From assembly GCA_037974665.1 (NCBI GenBank), contig CM075777.1, positions 16,329,001 through 16,393,000 of the forward strand: DNA of 64,000 bases. The letters run 5' to 3'. Positions 29,860-41,808 of this stretch are shown piece by piece. The stretch is from Ehretia macrophylla (taxonomy: Eukaryota; Streptophyta; Magnoliopsida; Boraginales; Ehretiaceae). The notes under the pieces are model-generated. The model saw nothing but the letters and a program-made list of their open reading frames with translations, did not search any database and was not told the DNA's origin. The stretch's first letter is position 1, and the number at the start of each line of letters is the position of its first letter. Both the position numbers and the translations under genes were made by a program.

Positions 29860-32800
29860 ATGTGTATTGCTGTGTTCATTTGGCAAGCTCATCCTAAGTA
29901 TCCATTTCTTCTTTTGCTTAACAGAGATGAATATCACAACAGGCAAGTTTTGCAATTTCAAATATTGTTATCTTGTTTGCCTTTCAATGTTTATGGACAT
30001 TAATATTGAGATTTTTATTATGTTGAAATTGTTTTGCTTCAAGGCCTACAAAAGAAGTGGCATGGTGGGAAGGTGGTGAAATATTGGGTGGAAGAGATGA
30101 GGTTGCAGGTGGAACATGGATGGCTTGTTCAAGAGAGGGCAGATTTTCTTTTCTAACAAATGTTTTGGAGTTGCATACTCTGCCTGAGGCCAAAACCAGG
30201 GGTGACTTACCTCTGCGTTTCCTGGAGGTATTATCTTCTTACTTCCTATACATCCTCAAAATAGAGTATTTCTGTGTACAAAACTCTCGTTACGTGCGTT
30301 TTGTGCATGCATTTGGGAAAAGGGCTAATATGTACGGCCTTACTTTGTATTTTACAAGAGATTATTTTCATGACTCGTAGCCTGCCCATTAGATTATGTG
30401 GTGATAACTTTACTATTCCGCAAGGCTCCCTTCTATACATTCTTAAAACACAAGTCTAAATTGAAATCTGATTTTTGAAACTGGTTTTCCTCATTTCTCA
30501 TTTGAGGAAAAAGATCTTTACATGGATTTTCATTGATTGATCACCTGTCTAACTGTAGTTTGCATTTTAGTTACTAAATTTTGTAGTCGAATGTTCAATT
30601 GTGTATGCAATTGCAAAATCTGCATATTTCAAATCTCCAGGCCAGTTAATTCAATCGTATAAGCAATTCCTGTATCTTAAACTTTGTGATTCTTGGTGTA
30701 CATATAGAGCAGAAAGAGTCCGAAGGCATTTGCCGAGGAGCTGGTGAAAGAGGCACACCAATACAATGGATTCAATCTGATAATCGCTGATCATGAATCC
30801 AAAACCATGTTTTATGTCTCCAATAGGCCTAAAGGCGAACCTGTTTCGATACAGGAGGTTCATCCAGGTGTTCATGTGCTTACTAATGCGAAGTTGGACT
30901 CGCCCTGGCCAAAGGTTAGAAGTGATACTCAACTTTCTCTTTATTTCTTTCTTTCTGCTTGAATATGCATAATTCGCGACAAAGGCGAACCATAGAGAGC
31001 TGAAGTTTAGATGATGTTCGAAAAGAGAGAAAAAGTTGAGTGAAAAACAGCATTTACTTGCAAAAGTAGACATGGATATATGTCTTTTCAGTTGCCTTTG
31101 TTTGCTTCTTATAGATGAATTGAAGTTGAGGTAATTGCAGCATGATCATTACATGATTCTTCTTCATATAGATAGATATAGTCTCACATCGACAGGAAGG
31201 TTTGGCACCTCGCTAACTTTAGCAGTTCTACACACATGTCCAACCTAACGAAGTCCCTAACAAAATCACTTTCTCAAAATGAAGAAATGTTAAGACTAAT
31301 AACACATTAGGTTGATTGCCAAACTGTTCGCATACTATGAATAAATCAAGAGATTAGTGGACTTTAGGATGGAATTTTACTTAACAAATCCTCTTGTTAA
31401 ATCCAACAACTAACTGTTTTCCAGGATCCAGAAATCCGTGCTCAGGGATTGGAGAGGCTGATCACTGAATTTGAATTTGAATTTGAATTTGATCTAATAT
31501 CTTACATACATAGATATATGATATCTGCAGAGCAAGAAAGGAAAATCTGCAGATCATCCTTCGACAAATTATTTTCACCTTCTAAAATGCTATAGCTGGC
31601 TCAATCTCCATACAAGTGCAGGAGTAAAAGGGGCTGAGCCTAGGTGATCCATTAGTTTTCAAAACTGATACATGCTATCTTCGATCTGGCAATTGGGGAA
31701 TAGAGACGGACTATGGTCTGTTTGGGAAATGCATGTTTGGAGATTCACATTGAAAGAAATTCACATTTCTGAAAGCTAGGTATACTTAGTTTTGGAAACG
31801 AGGTTTTTGCATTTGTGGTTCAAATGCAAACAGTGGTTTGAGGGGCCAAACACAAATCAAAATCACAATAGGAATTTGAAGGTGCTTTTGGATTCCCTAA
31901 AATGTTAGGCCAAATGCAACCTATAATTGAATGGAGAAGATACTTTTCCCCATCAAGAAAATACCAACAAACATAGTAAATTGGAATTCAAATTTACAAA
32001 ACGTTTGAAGTCTTGTTCATCAACGCGCAAAACAACGACAAGAAACAAGGATCATTGAATTTCCAGAACAACAAAATATGAAATGTAGTACACACAACAG
32101 AAGGATCATCACTTTGTTGATTATTCAAGATATCGTATTTCATTTATACATCATGAAATCGATTCCTTTACACTGCCTTGTAGCCCTTAGGGGCACTGAA
32201 TTTTCTCTTATTTCAATCTTTTAGTAAGATATCGCCATGAGAACAACAGTTCACCCTCTTCACTCATCTCAAAAGTAGCTGAAAATCTTTTTTCTTGTCA
32301 TAATTTTCTCCCAGGCTCAGCGTTTGCTGTTGAATTTCAAGCTGCTGCTTACTATATATGGTGAAGATGATATACCTGTGAAAGAAATGGTGGAAAGACT
32401 AATGCGGGACACAGTTAAAGCTGACAAAAGCAAGTTACCAAATATTTGTTCTCTTGACTGGGAATACAATCTAAGCTCCATTTTCGTTGAAGTTGACACT
32501 CCATTGGTGAATATTCTTGCACATGATAAATTTTCTTTTAGCTGGTTTAGACTACAATTTTATCCCAATGGGATGAGATTCGGCTTTCGCCAGTTCAATC
32601 CCTTGCCTGTTCCCTCAGTATCTCATCCCATCTTTCATCTTATTGCTTCGAGCTCTTTTCGAAGCAATAAGTTTCGAAGCAATAAGATGAAAGATGGGAT
32701 GAGAGACTGAGGGAACAAGCAAGGAATTGAGCTGCGTGAAAGCTGAAATCTCACCCCATTGTGATTCTCCGTGGGATCTCTGTTTCCCAGCAAGAAAAGG

Positions 32801-33250
32801 GATGCACTAACCAAGTGCAGAGCCAGAAGTTTAAAATTTGAGTGGTCAAAATTCAAAAAAGAAAATTCATGACAAAAAAAAAAAAAAATAGGGTGTGTCA
32901 GTAATTTTTTTTAACAGTACTACATTGATTTTTTTAATGACAGTAATTTTTTTTTAACGATATTATATAATTTTTTTTTGAAAAAAAAAAACTTGGGAGG
33001 GCCAAGGCCCCCACCGGCCCCTCCCTAGCTCATTCCAATATACTGCGTCTAATTTAAACGACCAGGTATTTCTTTTAAATCACTCATTTACTTTTGCAAT
33101 AAACAGGGGCGATACGGGACTAGAAGCACAGCTGCATTGACCATGGAAGTGAATGGCAAAGTGAGCCTTTATGAGATCTATCTTGAAGAAGATATATGGA
33201 AAGAGCATACTGTAAGTTACCAAATTGAGCATTGTAAGAGAAGATGGTAA
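29860..33250 (+). CDS. TANGO2: TANGO2/NRDE-family protein (transport and Golgi organization 2-like)
   Basis: TANGO2 proteins carry an NRDE (formerly DUF833) domain. They were first linked to Golgi organization and secretion and later to lipid and haem handling; the biochemical activity is unsettled. Five exons join in frame: 29860-29942, 30044-30227, 30708-30914, 32315-32506 and 33107-33250, giving 269 aa, the usual size for plant members. The start MCIAVFIWQAHP and the signature LLLNRDEYHNRPT (crossing the first splice junction) are diagnostic. GGRDEVAGGTWMA, FLTNVLE, NGFNLIIAD, ICSLDWEYNLSSIFVE and GRYGTRSTAALT follow in the family order. Intron 1 is of GC-AG type; the others are GT-AG. Introns 3 and 4 hold MITE-like sequence. 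No stop or frameshift was seen. The last few residues (HCKRRW) differ from what I would expect and may reflect drift. Confidence 0.93.
29943..30043 (+). other. GC-AG intron 1 of the TANGO2-like gene
   Basis: The exon ends cacaacag and the intron begins gcaagttttg. The acceptor is tgcttcaag before gcctacaaaag. The junction completes an Arg codon within the conserved NRDEYHNRPT motif, which fixes the borders. No GT donor at this position would keep the frame. AG|GCAAGT is the known consensus for GC-AG introns. Confidence 0.85.
31720..31925. mobile_element. Possible MITE in TANGO2-like intron 3
   Basis: The left end ggtctgtttgggaaatgc and the reverse complement of the right end (ggttgcatttggcctaac) are similar, and the interior has several near-inverted aaatgca motifs. 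The matching is imperfect and no target duplication is clear. Confidence 0.35.
32574..32763. mobile_element. Foldback MITE forming a long hairpin in TANGO2-like intron 4
   Basis: About 85-95 bp on each side are inverted copies. The left arm includes gttccctcag, atctcatcccatctttca and tcttattgcttcga; the right arm carries their complements (tgaaagatgggatgag, ctgagggaac). The outer part (ccaatgggatgagatt against aatctcaccccattg) also pairs. The near-complete stem would fold in the primary transcript. It lies between a good donor (32507) and acceptor (33106), so splicing should remove it. Confidence 0.85.
32800..33030. repeat. Decayed DNA-element remnant in TANGO2-like intron 4
   Basis: The stretch starts gtgcagagccagaag and ends in ccaccggcccctccctag, with poly-A and poly-T tracts between. 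Such ends resemble the ggcggagccag-type termini of plant hAT-related MITEs seen elsewhere in this window. No target duplication found. Confidence 0.35.
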
Positions 33251-34488
33251 ATCAACTACTGGTTGATTTGTAAGTGCTCAGAATTGGTTATGTATGTATA
33301 ATTGTTTACTCATTGAATAAGAAACAGAAATAAAAGGTAAATTTTTTCCTGGTTTTGTATAGAAAGATAGTTATGTATTAATGTGACGTGTAATTGCGAG
33401 TTTATTCCTTTTATCTCAATGGGTCTTTTGTATAGAAAAATAGTTAAGGATTAATGTGATTTATAGCTGAGGGTTTATTCCTTTATCATTGGGTCCTTCA
33501 CGAACTATCATGAGGTTTACTAGGTCATGTCAATCATTTTATATCAAATAATATTATGAGAAAAATCTAATAGTAGTAAATTAGTCATGCAGTTATATAC
33601 AGTTAATGTGAAATGATTTAAGATAATTTATTACTATTAAATCTCTCTTATAATATTATTTGATATAAGAAGATACAAACCAGGGTCACGATAGCAATTA
33701 TTGGCACCCAAGAATATTTCACTTCATCTTGACTAGGGGCTATTGTTGGAGTTTCGAAAATTGAAAAATGAAGAGTTAACTACTAATTCACGCATTCTAA
33801 GTATTTATGAAGATGAGCTACACCGAAACCACTTTCTAGCTTCACATTAATAATTCTAAGGTAATATCCTATCATCCCAAATACGTAAATTTCACAAATA
33901 GTCCACAATATTTACTCATTTTTTAAATTTAATCTCTAATGTTCAAAAGTAATGTAAAGAGTCTTTATTGTTCAAAAGTTACGTAAATAGTCATCAATGT
34001 TTGTCCAAAAGCAATCCTCAGGGGATAGTTCATGAAATTCAATGTGATCCTATTTCTAATTGCTTTAGTGATGGTCCTAATTGTCTTAACAATGATGAAA
34101 TTAATCGTTAAAATGTAATTTTCACCTGTAACTGGGATGACTTCCACAAGGCCGAGATGGGGCAGCCTCCTCTTGAATAGTATCTAATTAAAAGATTTAT
34201 TTTACAAACGTTCGTAAGTTCCACACAATTACTTTAGTGTGTGGGTCCACGCACAAGAATAGAAAATAAATAAAATTTTTACCTGGACGACTTCTACAAG
34301 GTCGAGATGGGGCAGCCTCCTCTTGAGTACCATCCAAGTCCCATGCCAGAAGTCTCCCGAATGCTACAGCGGCATGCTGAGAATTGTGAATAGTATCCCC
34401 ATTGCGTCCTTCAAACTATTCAAATACAAATAATTAGACCAATAAACGAAATGAAAATATTAATTAGCCAAATAAATGAAATACACGA
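33251..34488. other. Intergenic DNA with a duplicated exon-like segment
   Basis: After the TANGO2-like stop the sequence is AT-rich, with near-repeats of ttgttcaaaagt around 33940-33980. On the minus strand a reading block at about 34282-34416 contains SQHAAVAFGRLLAWDLDG and EEAAPSRPCRSRP, with an acceptor-like tag before it and gtaaaa after it. The block caagaggaggctgccccatc recurs at 34151-34175 in near-identical form. This looks like an exon with a partial copy, cut off upstream by the hAT insertion at 34489. I do not recognise the protein. Confidence 0.4.
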
Positions 34489-36317
34489 GTCGCCCCCAGT
34501 GGCGAAGCCAGGCACCCGGGGTTAGGGGTGCAGCTCCGCCACTCAAGTTATTTATGTATAAATCGATATTTAATTTAAGTATACTATGGTATAATTTATA
34601 AATGAAGTATTTAAGTAACTGCCCCTCATTTGATGTACATTATAACAAATATAAAAATGTAAGCAAAAAAGCATATCTATTAATTACATAACATATAAAA
34701 CAAAGAAAGTAAATATATATACATCCTGAAATAGAAAAGTACCTTTTATAACTATCCTCGACGTGTTTTTATCTTTTGAAATCGTCGATTAATCAACTCA
34801 TTGTCGATGGTATTAAACACATCTCTCTCTATGTAAGTGACTAAGCAATCATTCATCCAAGCATCTCCCATTCGATTGCGCAACCGATTCTTCACGATTT
34901 TCATAGTAGAAAATGCTCTTTCCACAGTGGTTGTGGCAATGGGTAATGTCAATGCCAACTTAACAAGTGAATACACTAATGGATAAACACGATACTTTCT
35001 AGTTTCAACTAACATCTCTGAAAGGCTTCCAATCCCTTCTATCTTCAAAAATTCTTCACTACTTTGCATATCCAAAACATATGTCTCTAATTGATCATCA
35101 AGAACCATCAAATCAACGGGAGAAAAATCAATTGGATAAAACTTAGCAAATTGAATCAACCTTTGCTTGTCAAACATAGAAAATGAGTTGTCTGAAACTA
35201 AACATGACAAGCAAAGAAGCAACTCAGTACTTGTCTCATTAAAGCGGCTGTTAAGCTCTTGAAGTTGCATATCCACAACAGTATAAAATGAATCAACACG
35301 ATAATAGTGTAAATTTGTAATCTTTTGAATTCTACGTCGTGATCGCCCTTGGAGTGAAAACATATCTTCCATATTGGGAATGTCAATATTATGAATTGAG
35401 CTAAAAGAAGAGACTTGATCTAGAAAAGATTCTCATCCATTATTTCTCAAAGTTTACAACCGCTACTTGGAGAGACCAACTAATTTCATGGCATTATTGA
35501 TATCTTGATCTTTCCTTTGCAATGCTTGTGATAAATCATTAGTAATTCCCAATTTTTTTTTCATCAAATGCAAAGTCAAATGTTTGTATCGTGTTTAAAA
35601 GACCATTAGTTTCAATTCTTTGATCTGAACTCAATCATTCTTCTCTGATAATCTCAAGTACATCAATCAATGAAGAATACATGCCAATCAAACTTATTAA
35701 AGTGGCATAATGTGAACCCCAACGAGTATGACCATTCCGTTTGAGACTAGTTTCTTGATTCATGTCGAGCCTACTAAGATTTCTCCTTTTTCTAATGCTT
35801 CTTTCACTTTAGCAACTTGTTTTTCATGAAGCATGTCATGTCGTTTACAGGAGCCTCCAACAACATTTAATAAAGTAGCAAGTAATGTAAAAAGAGAACC
35901 AACTTGAACATGATTCTTGGCAACAGAAACAACTGTGAGTTGCAATTGATGAGCAAAACAATGAATATAGAAAGCTAATGGATTTTCTTTTAGAATCAAA
36001 ATTTTTACGCCATTAAATTTACCTTGCATGTTACTAGCACCATCGTAACCTTGTCCACGAATTCTTGACATACTCAATCCATGTTTGCTCATTAACCATT
36101 CAATTCCTTTTTTTTAGAGATAATGCAGTAGTGTCACTCACATGCACCATACCAAGAAAACGCTCAACAATACTCCCCTTTTTGTTCACATAACACAAAG
36201 CAATGGCCATCTCTTCTTTGTTTTATATGTCACGTGACTTATCAACAATAATGGCAAAGTGTTCATTTCCAAGCTCATTTATAATAGCATCAGTTGTGAG
36301 GCCCGACCCCGAATAAC

Positions 36318-36760
36318 ATGTCTTACCTCGATTTGCATGCTTTAAACCCAGAATTATATGACTGATCTTAGATTACGTGCCCTGTCTTAGTTTTCGTGCA
36401 TGCCTCGTCATACGTGCCTTGACCTAGAATTGTGTGCCCTAATCCTCGAGTTACATGCCCTGACTTCGATTTACGTGCGATACCTCGATTTGTGTGCACT
36501 AACCTTGAATTGCGTGCCCTAATCTAGGTTTAAGAGTCGTACCTCGATTTACGGGCATTGCATTGAATTATATGTCTTGCATTGGTTTACGTGCATTCAC
36601 CTAGGGTTACGTGCATTTGCATTGAAATCTGTGCATTTATCTTGTGGTACGTGCCTTACCTCGTAGTTCGTGTCTACCTCGTGATTCGTGCCCCGTATTG
36701 ATTTATGTGTGTGTCTCGTAGTGCATGCCCTAGACCTAGGAAAGCGTGCCTGCACGCTAA
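36318..36760. repeat. Degenerate tandem array of about 22-bp units in the solo LTR
   Basis: Around twenty units follow a loose pattern of an acgtgcc / gcgtgcc / tgtgca core plus a cctcgattt-like spacer, for example gatttacgtgcgatacctc, cgatttgtgtgcactaac and gaattgcgtgccctaatc. Period is about 19-24 bp with much drift. It sits at the U3 (left) side of the LTR. Confidence 0.75.
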
Positions 36761-37744
36761 TCAACAAAGAATCCTACACAAAGTACTAGACTATTAAATA
36801 ATCCTACAAACTCCACTAACTACTATTTTAATCCTAAATCAACTCACTAGAAGACAAAATTTCACTAAACACTAAACATTCTTTATTATTTATTCCTATT
36901 TCTTTTTGCAAAATCCATGCACCTACAATAAATAAATCTTAAAACAAAACAAAGAATTCAGATTTTTGAAGCCTACATGGCCGGCCATGCCTTGATCATT
37001 TGAACAAGAATTGAACAACATTTTTTTAAACTAGACATTCTATGACACCAACACATAAAACAATGCATAAAAAAAACTCCTAAAAACCCTACCCAAGAAT
37101 GCCATTCTCGGCCTACACACCATGCCCATCCCTCACAATTCAAAATGATCAAAAGGTGACACAATTTCAGATTTTGAAGAGTCCAAGGCCGACACATGCA
37201 CTCAAAAACATCCTCAAAGCATTTTCAACCTCATTTTCCTCTCAAGACTCTCTCAACTCCCTCATTCTCTCTCCCTCTCGGCTATGACCTTCTCTTGAAC
37301 ATCCAAGGCTGAAAACATTGCTCTCCATATCACTCAAGCTCGGCCATAGCAGCCCAAGCAAGCAAGAAGCAAGAAAATCTCACCCGAAGCTCACAAAACT
37401 CTTCATTTTCGGCCTAAGGTAAGTCTTGATAGTTTTCTTCCATTTCTTTTGGTTTCACACACATGCACACGTTCCTCACATGCTAACTAAGTTAGAAATT
37501 AAGGGAAAACAAGCTATCTCTCGGCAAAGGAATGAAGAAGCTCCCCTTGTGCATTTTGAAGAGCATTTGTGCATCTTTAACCATCAATAGGCTAAAGTGA
37601 GGGTTAAACTCTTTTAAAAGCTTTCAAAACTCACATGCATGCTCTCATGTGGCTATATTTACCTCTGTAGTTGTTGTATATGTGTGTATATGAGCTTATC
37701 TACTCATGCATGGCATGATAATGGCTAGAACTTGAAGATAGGTA

Positions 37745-38165
37745 AAAAACGTTTTTTGTTGGCAGTTTTCTGGTCTTGTAGTACGAAGTGCATTTGGCTT
37801 AGTAAACCTTGATAAAAATACATTAAAATTGGTAGGCCACTATTTTTGTCAGTTATGAACATTTTTTGTAGAAATAGGCCACGGACAATTTTGACTCTAA
37901 GGCCTCCAAAATTGTCAAACATCGTGAGGTGTCTAAATTTGGAAAAATTGGAAAAATGAAATAGGTTTCTGGCAGATTACTAACTTTGTCGAATGAAGTG
38001 TTTTTGACCTAGTACTTGTTGATAAAAATGAATGAAAATTGGTAGGTTGCTATATTTGTCAGTTCTGGACATTTTTGTCAGAAATATGCCAAAGCTAAAT
38101 CTGACTCTAAGACCCTAAAAATGGCAAAAATCGTAATGTGTCTAAAACTGGACAATTTTGCGTAG
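37745..38165. repeat. Tandem duplication of about 200 bp inside the solo LTR
   Basis: Two copies, about 37745-37965 and 37966-38165, share gataaaaat, aaaattggtaggy, ttgtcagtt, gaaata.gcca, gactctaag and gtgtctaaa in the same order. A further related pair with aacctactttgtt and acctcc-aatgtgaa lies at about 39058-39110 and 39240-39290. A phrase cgtagtcccacggttttgg is repeated directly at 38161-38200. Confidence 0.7.
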
Positions 38166-41100
38166 TCCCACGGTTTTGGCCTAGTCCCACGGTTTTGGCC
38201 ATAACTCCTAAGTCCGAACTCCAAATGATGCGAAGTTTGTTCCTAGATTTAAATAACTCATTAATATTTAATTTTACATTTTTTTCACTGAATTTAGAGA
38301 TTATTTTCTTGGTTAATTGAATGTGGGAAAACAAACCATTACAGTAGGGTTTTGCTTAGTAAAATGCTTTGAAACATGTTGTAACTTCACTTGTGGTATT
38401 GAATGCTTGGAATTGTGGTATGTAGATGTTGTGTGGACTGTTGTGGTTGGTTGAGGTTGTTTAATTTGGATGATGCATGGCTTGGGTTTAATTACGTGAC
38501 AAATTATGGCTTAGTCGCATGTGTACGCACGAATTTAGGCCCTATTGCTTATGAAAACTTGCTAAGTGATGATGTTATGGTTTAATGTGTTCAATTGCAT
38601 GATTAGTAGGCTGCCTAATAAATGTTAAGTATTCTTGAAATGGTTTAAGTGTTACTTATAGTGCTTAGCAAACGAAACCAACCCCGAGCACGGCCTAGTA
38701 AACCCTAATGTCCCCGTAGGCTCCCGAGTCATAAACCACTTTTGTGTGTATTATAATTGATGTTTAGGAAGGCTAATAGGCTGCCCGGAATTGTCCTTAT
38801 AGCTCTAGACATGATTCCCGATGATTGCATGTTGATAAGTGAACTACTCTTGCACCCGGTTTTGTGTAAGTGTCGTTGCATGCTTGTATAATCTCAACAC
38901 TTGATATGTGAACTAAAATGAGCTATATGACTTGTTATATGGTGATTACTTGGCTGTCAGTTAAATGTTCACATGCTTCTAAGTGTTTTACAAAGTGAAT
39001 TTACATGTCAAAGCATGCCTCGTATGTTTACTTGTCGATTGTGAACTTATAATTGTTCGGAAGCAACCTACTTTGTTAACCTCCTAATGTGAATTGTTAA
39101 AAGATATTCAATGGCTTATTTGAACATGATTACTTGGCTGCCTATGAAAGCTTAATTGCTTCCAAATTGATATATGACATGATTATATGTTCTTACAATA
39201 CTTTATGTACCCATATGTCAAAATGTGATCATATATTTGCTCGGAGGTAACCTACTTTGTTGACCTCCCAATGTGAAATGTTAAATGGCATACATGTGCA
39301 TTGCATACAAGGTTGCAACCTTTCATTTTGGCATGGTAACGTTTCATGCACGCCAGGCGGCATCGGGCTTATCGGTGCTACCGTGACTACGATGGTCTAA
39401 TTTCCTCTCTCGTTTGGGGGCTAGACTTCCTCGGAGAGTTGGGTCGTAGGATTTTGGGGTACATCCGGAGTACACCCATTTGGAGTGAGAAGTGGATGAT
39501 TGAAGCCGGCCGCAACAAAAGTTATCGAAAATGATCTTGAGAGTAAATGCTTACCGATTGATTTTGAGAGCGAAATCTCACCGTATCTTTTTCACTATGT
39601 GTTTAAATACTCTCGCTTGGTTCCTAGAGGACCTCGGGGGGGAAAGACGGGTAAATGTATTCATTTATATTTATATTATGTTATAAACTTATTTGTGTTA
39701 TATGCCATGCTTTCAAAAAAGATTTTTCATAAGATTAACCGGAAAAGAGTTTTTAAAAACGTTATCTCTCGTTCCCCCTTGCTGAGTTCATAAGGACTCA
39801 CCCTCTTTTTTGTCACAGGTGAAGCAGATTTGGAATAGGTACCCGAGGAGAATGTGCTTGTTGATGATTCCTTGGAGTGACTACGTGCTTTTGTGCTTTG
39901 CCTGAAAGTGGTTGCTATATGGATGTTGTGTTTGATTGCAACTGTTCATTTTATTGATGTAAATGACCCCGTTGTAATTTGGATCTAATTTTGGCTTGTA
40001 CTGATTATAACCGGACGAACTCTTTATTGGTTGTTTGCTTTCATTATCTTGATTAGTAGTTATCATAGGTGTTTAAACCACTAGGCGAAGAAGCATATAA
40101 TGAAACTCTATCTAATCTCACTTAGGTGCTTATGCGTAAGCTAAGGGATAATAAGTACTTGCAAGATAGGAACTGGCAAATAAACGGGACATAATTATCA
40201 TGCAAGGCTTGTTAATCAAACGAGACTTTCGAGATAGTCTAGTAGGCATATCAGTTGATGACAAAATAGGAATTCTTAATGGAATTGGATTAATGATTGG
40301 AATAATTGAGGCGTTTAAAAAATAAGTCAAACTAAAAGGGGCCTAAATACAGTCGTTATGCTTCCAGTTTTTCGTAAAACAATTTGGAGTTTTAGGCTAA
40401 CGGATAAGCTTTAACCTTCGTCAATCGGTTATAGTCGTAAAATAATGTGAATGATTAGATCACACCCTAGTCTAGCCTTCTTAGGTTGGGTTGGGGCATG
40501 ACATCAGTGGTCTCACTTGCAGCAACAATAACAATCTCTTTTTGAATGTCAGGAGAAGTTAACAGAAGATTTTCAGGAGCATTTTGCAAAACACAGATGT
40601 TGATGGTTTCATTATGATCAGCAAGAAACTTCAGAAGCTCAAGAAAGTTACCTTGGTTGGTAGAATTTTTCGTTTCATCATGACCACGAAAAGCCATTCT
40701 TTGCTTCAAAAGGTACCAAATGCAATCAATTGTCGCAGTCAATCGACTCCGATATATGCCACGAACTTGTTCAGATTGCCTATTAATAACAACTTCAATG
40801 TGCTGGTTTTGTTTCATCAAGTCTTCACACTTCTTCCAAGCAATGTTATGTGTACTATTTGGACCTCCAACATGTTGGTTAAATTTATATTTTTTATGCC
40901 AACTTGTAAACCTATCTATAACAAATGTATCTCCACCTGCTTGCTTTCCATGATCAGGCTTAAAAAGATAATAACGTAAACAATATACAGCATCATTTGC
41001 TATGCTGTACTCCAACCAATTACTAAATTCATTGAACCAAGAGGAACAAAACTTCCGAAACCTATCCCCAATTTTTTTCTTGGAAAAATCATGATGATGA

Positions 41101-41388
41101 GGTTGACATGGTCCTTTCTGCAAGTAATATCTCCGTATTTTATCTCGATCATTAGGATGATAAAATGAAAGTTTAGGGCGTAACCCAGGATCTGATTGTA
41201 GATCTTCTAAGTTGATTTCGACTCGAGGTTGCTTTGAAGAATTTCGTGCATTATCTTCATTAGATTCGGAAGAAAATTGTTGATCAAAAGTTGACTTTTT
41301 TTTTAGAAACTTATCCATCAATCTAATAACCAATAACCTACATATAAAATTAACAATTACATCAATTAAAATAAACAATAGAAGATTC

Positions 41389-41729
41389 TGTTATGAAATA
41401 TCGATTGGTGGATATTCACTATCAATCTAAGCCGCTTACAAGTAGCAGCGTAAGTAACTTGCAGTCACCAGCTACCAAGCAGCTTACAAGCAGGAGCGGA
41501 AGTAACTTGCAATCACCAGCTACCAAGCAGCTTACAAGCAGCAGCGTAAGCAACTTGCAGTCATCAGCAGCTTACAAGCAGTAGTGTAAGCAGCTTGCAG
41601 TTATCAGCTACTAGCTTCTGAAACTCTATAAATAGAGAAGTATAATTGAAATGTAAATTATTCGAAAATCAATAACAGTTTCAGTTCTCTCTCTATACTA
41701 TTGCTGTATTTTGCAGTTAATTTACAACA
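41389..41729 (+). repeat. 5' LTR of the copia element
   Basis: It starts TGTTATGAAATATCG and ends ttacaaca. The inner part has four units of 40-48 bp built on gcagcttacaagcagcagcg and taagcaacttgcagtca. The 3' LTR has three. The TATA-like ctataaatagagaag near 41624 is shared by both LTRs. Confidence 0.9.
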
Positions 41730-41808
41730 CGCTATCAGCACGAGCCTCTACATACTTTGGTTTGGTAAGGTACGAATAATCTTTCTGTATTTCAAATTAT
41801 ATTTTGAT

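Larger units (their letters stand above)
36295..40503. mobile_element. 4.2-kb solo LTR inside the hAT transposase
   Basis: TGTGAGGCCCGACCCCG at the left and GGTTGGGGCATGACA at the right form a TG...CA unit of 4,209 bp. It is flanked by the exact 5-bp duplication tcagt (36290-36294, 40504-40508), which duplicates codons of the hAT transposase. No gag or pol sequence is present, so it is a single LTR left by LTR-LTR recombination. Such long LTRs with GGGGC(A/G)TGACA ends recall the Tekay/Del chromovirus group, which is my inference. It contains a degenerate repeat array, tandem duplications and splice-like signals. Confidence 0.85.
34752..41318 (-). pseudogene. hAT transposase (TTF-finger / ZMYM1-like family), split and decayed
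   Basis: The N-terminal part runs from the ATG at 41316-41318 (MDKFLKKK) to 40509. It holds a TTF-type zinc-finger region with RRYYLQKGPCQPHHHDF, FNEFSNWLEYS and FVIDRFTSWHKK. The 4.2-kb solo LTR interrupts codons for ETTD. The frame resumes at 36289 with the core (EHFAIIVDKSRDI, RIRGQGYDGASNM, FYIHCFAHQLQL), broken by a stop near 36223, a frameshift in an A-run near 36110 and more damage between 35760 and 35400. The C-terminal dimerisation part (35372-34752) retains LALTLPIATTTVERAFSTMK. The family is widespread in plants and is often annotated as zinc finger MYM-type protein 1-like. No function can remain. Confidence 0.9.

Noticed and set aside
31425..31500. Extra exon in TANGO2-like intron 3 beginning gatccagaaatccgtgctca
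   Set aside because: It has an acceptor-like ttttccag, but the frame soon stops after a (gaattt)n run, and the gene is complete and in frame without it.
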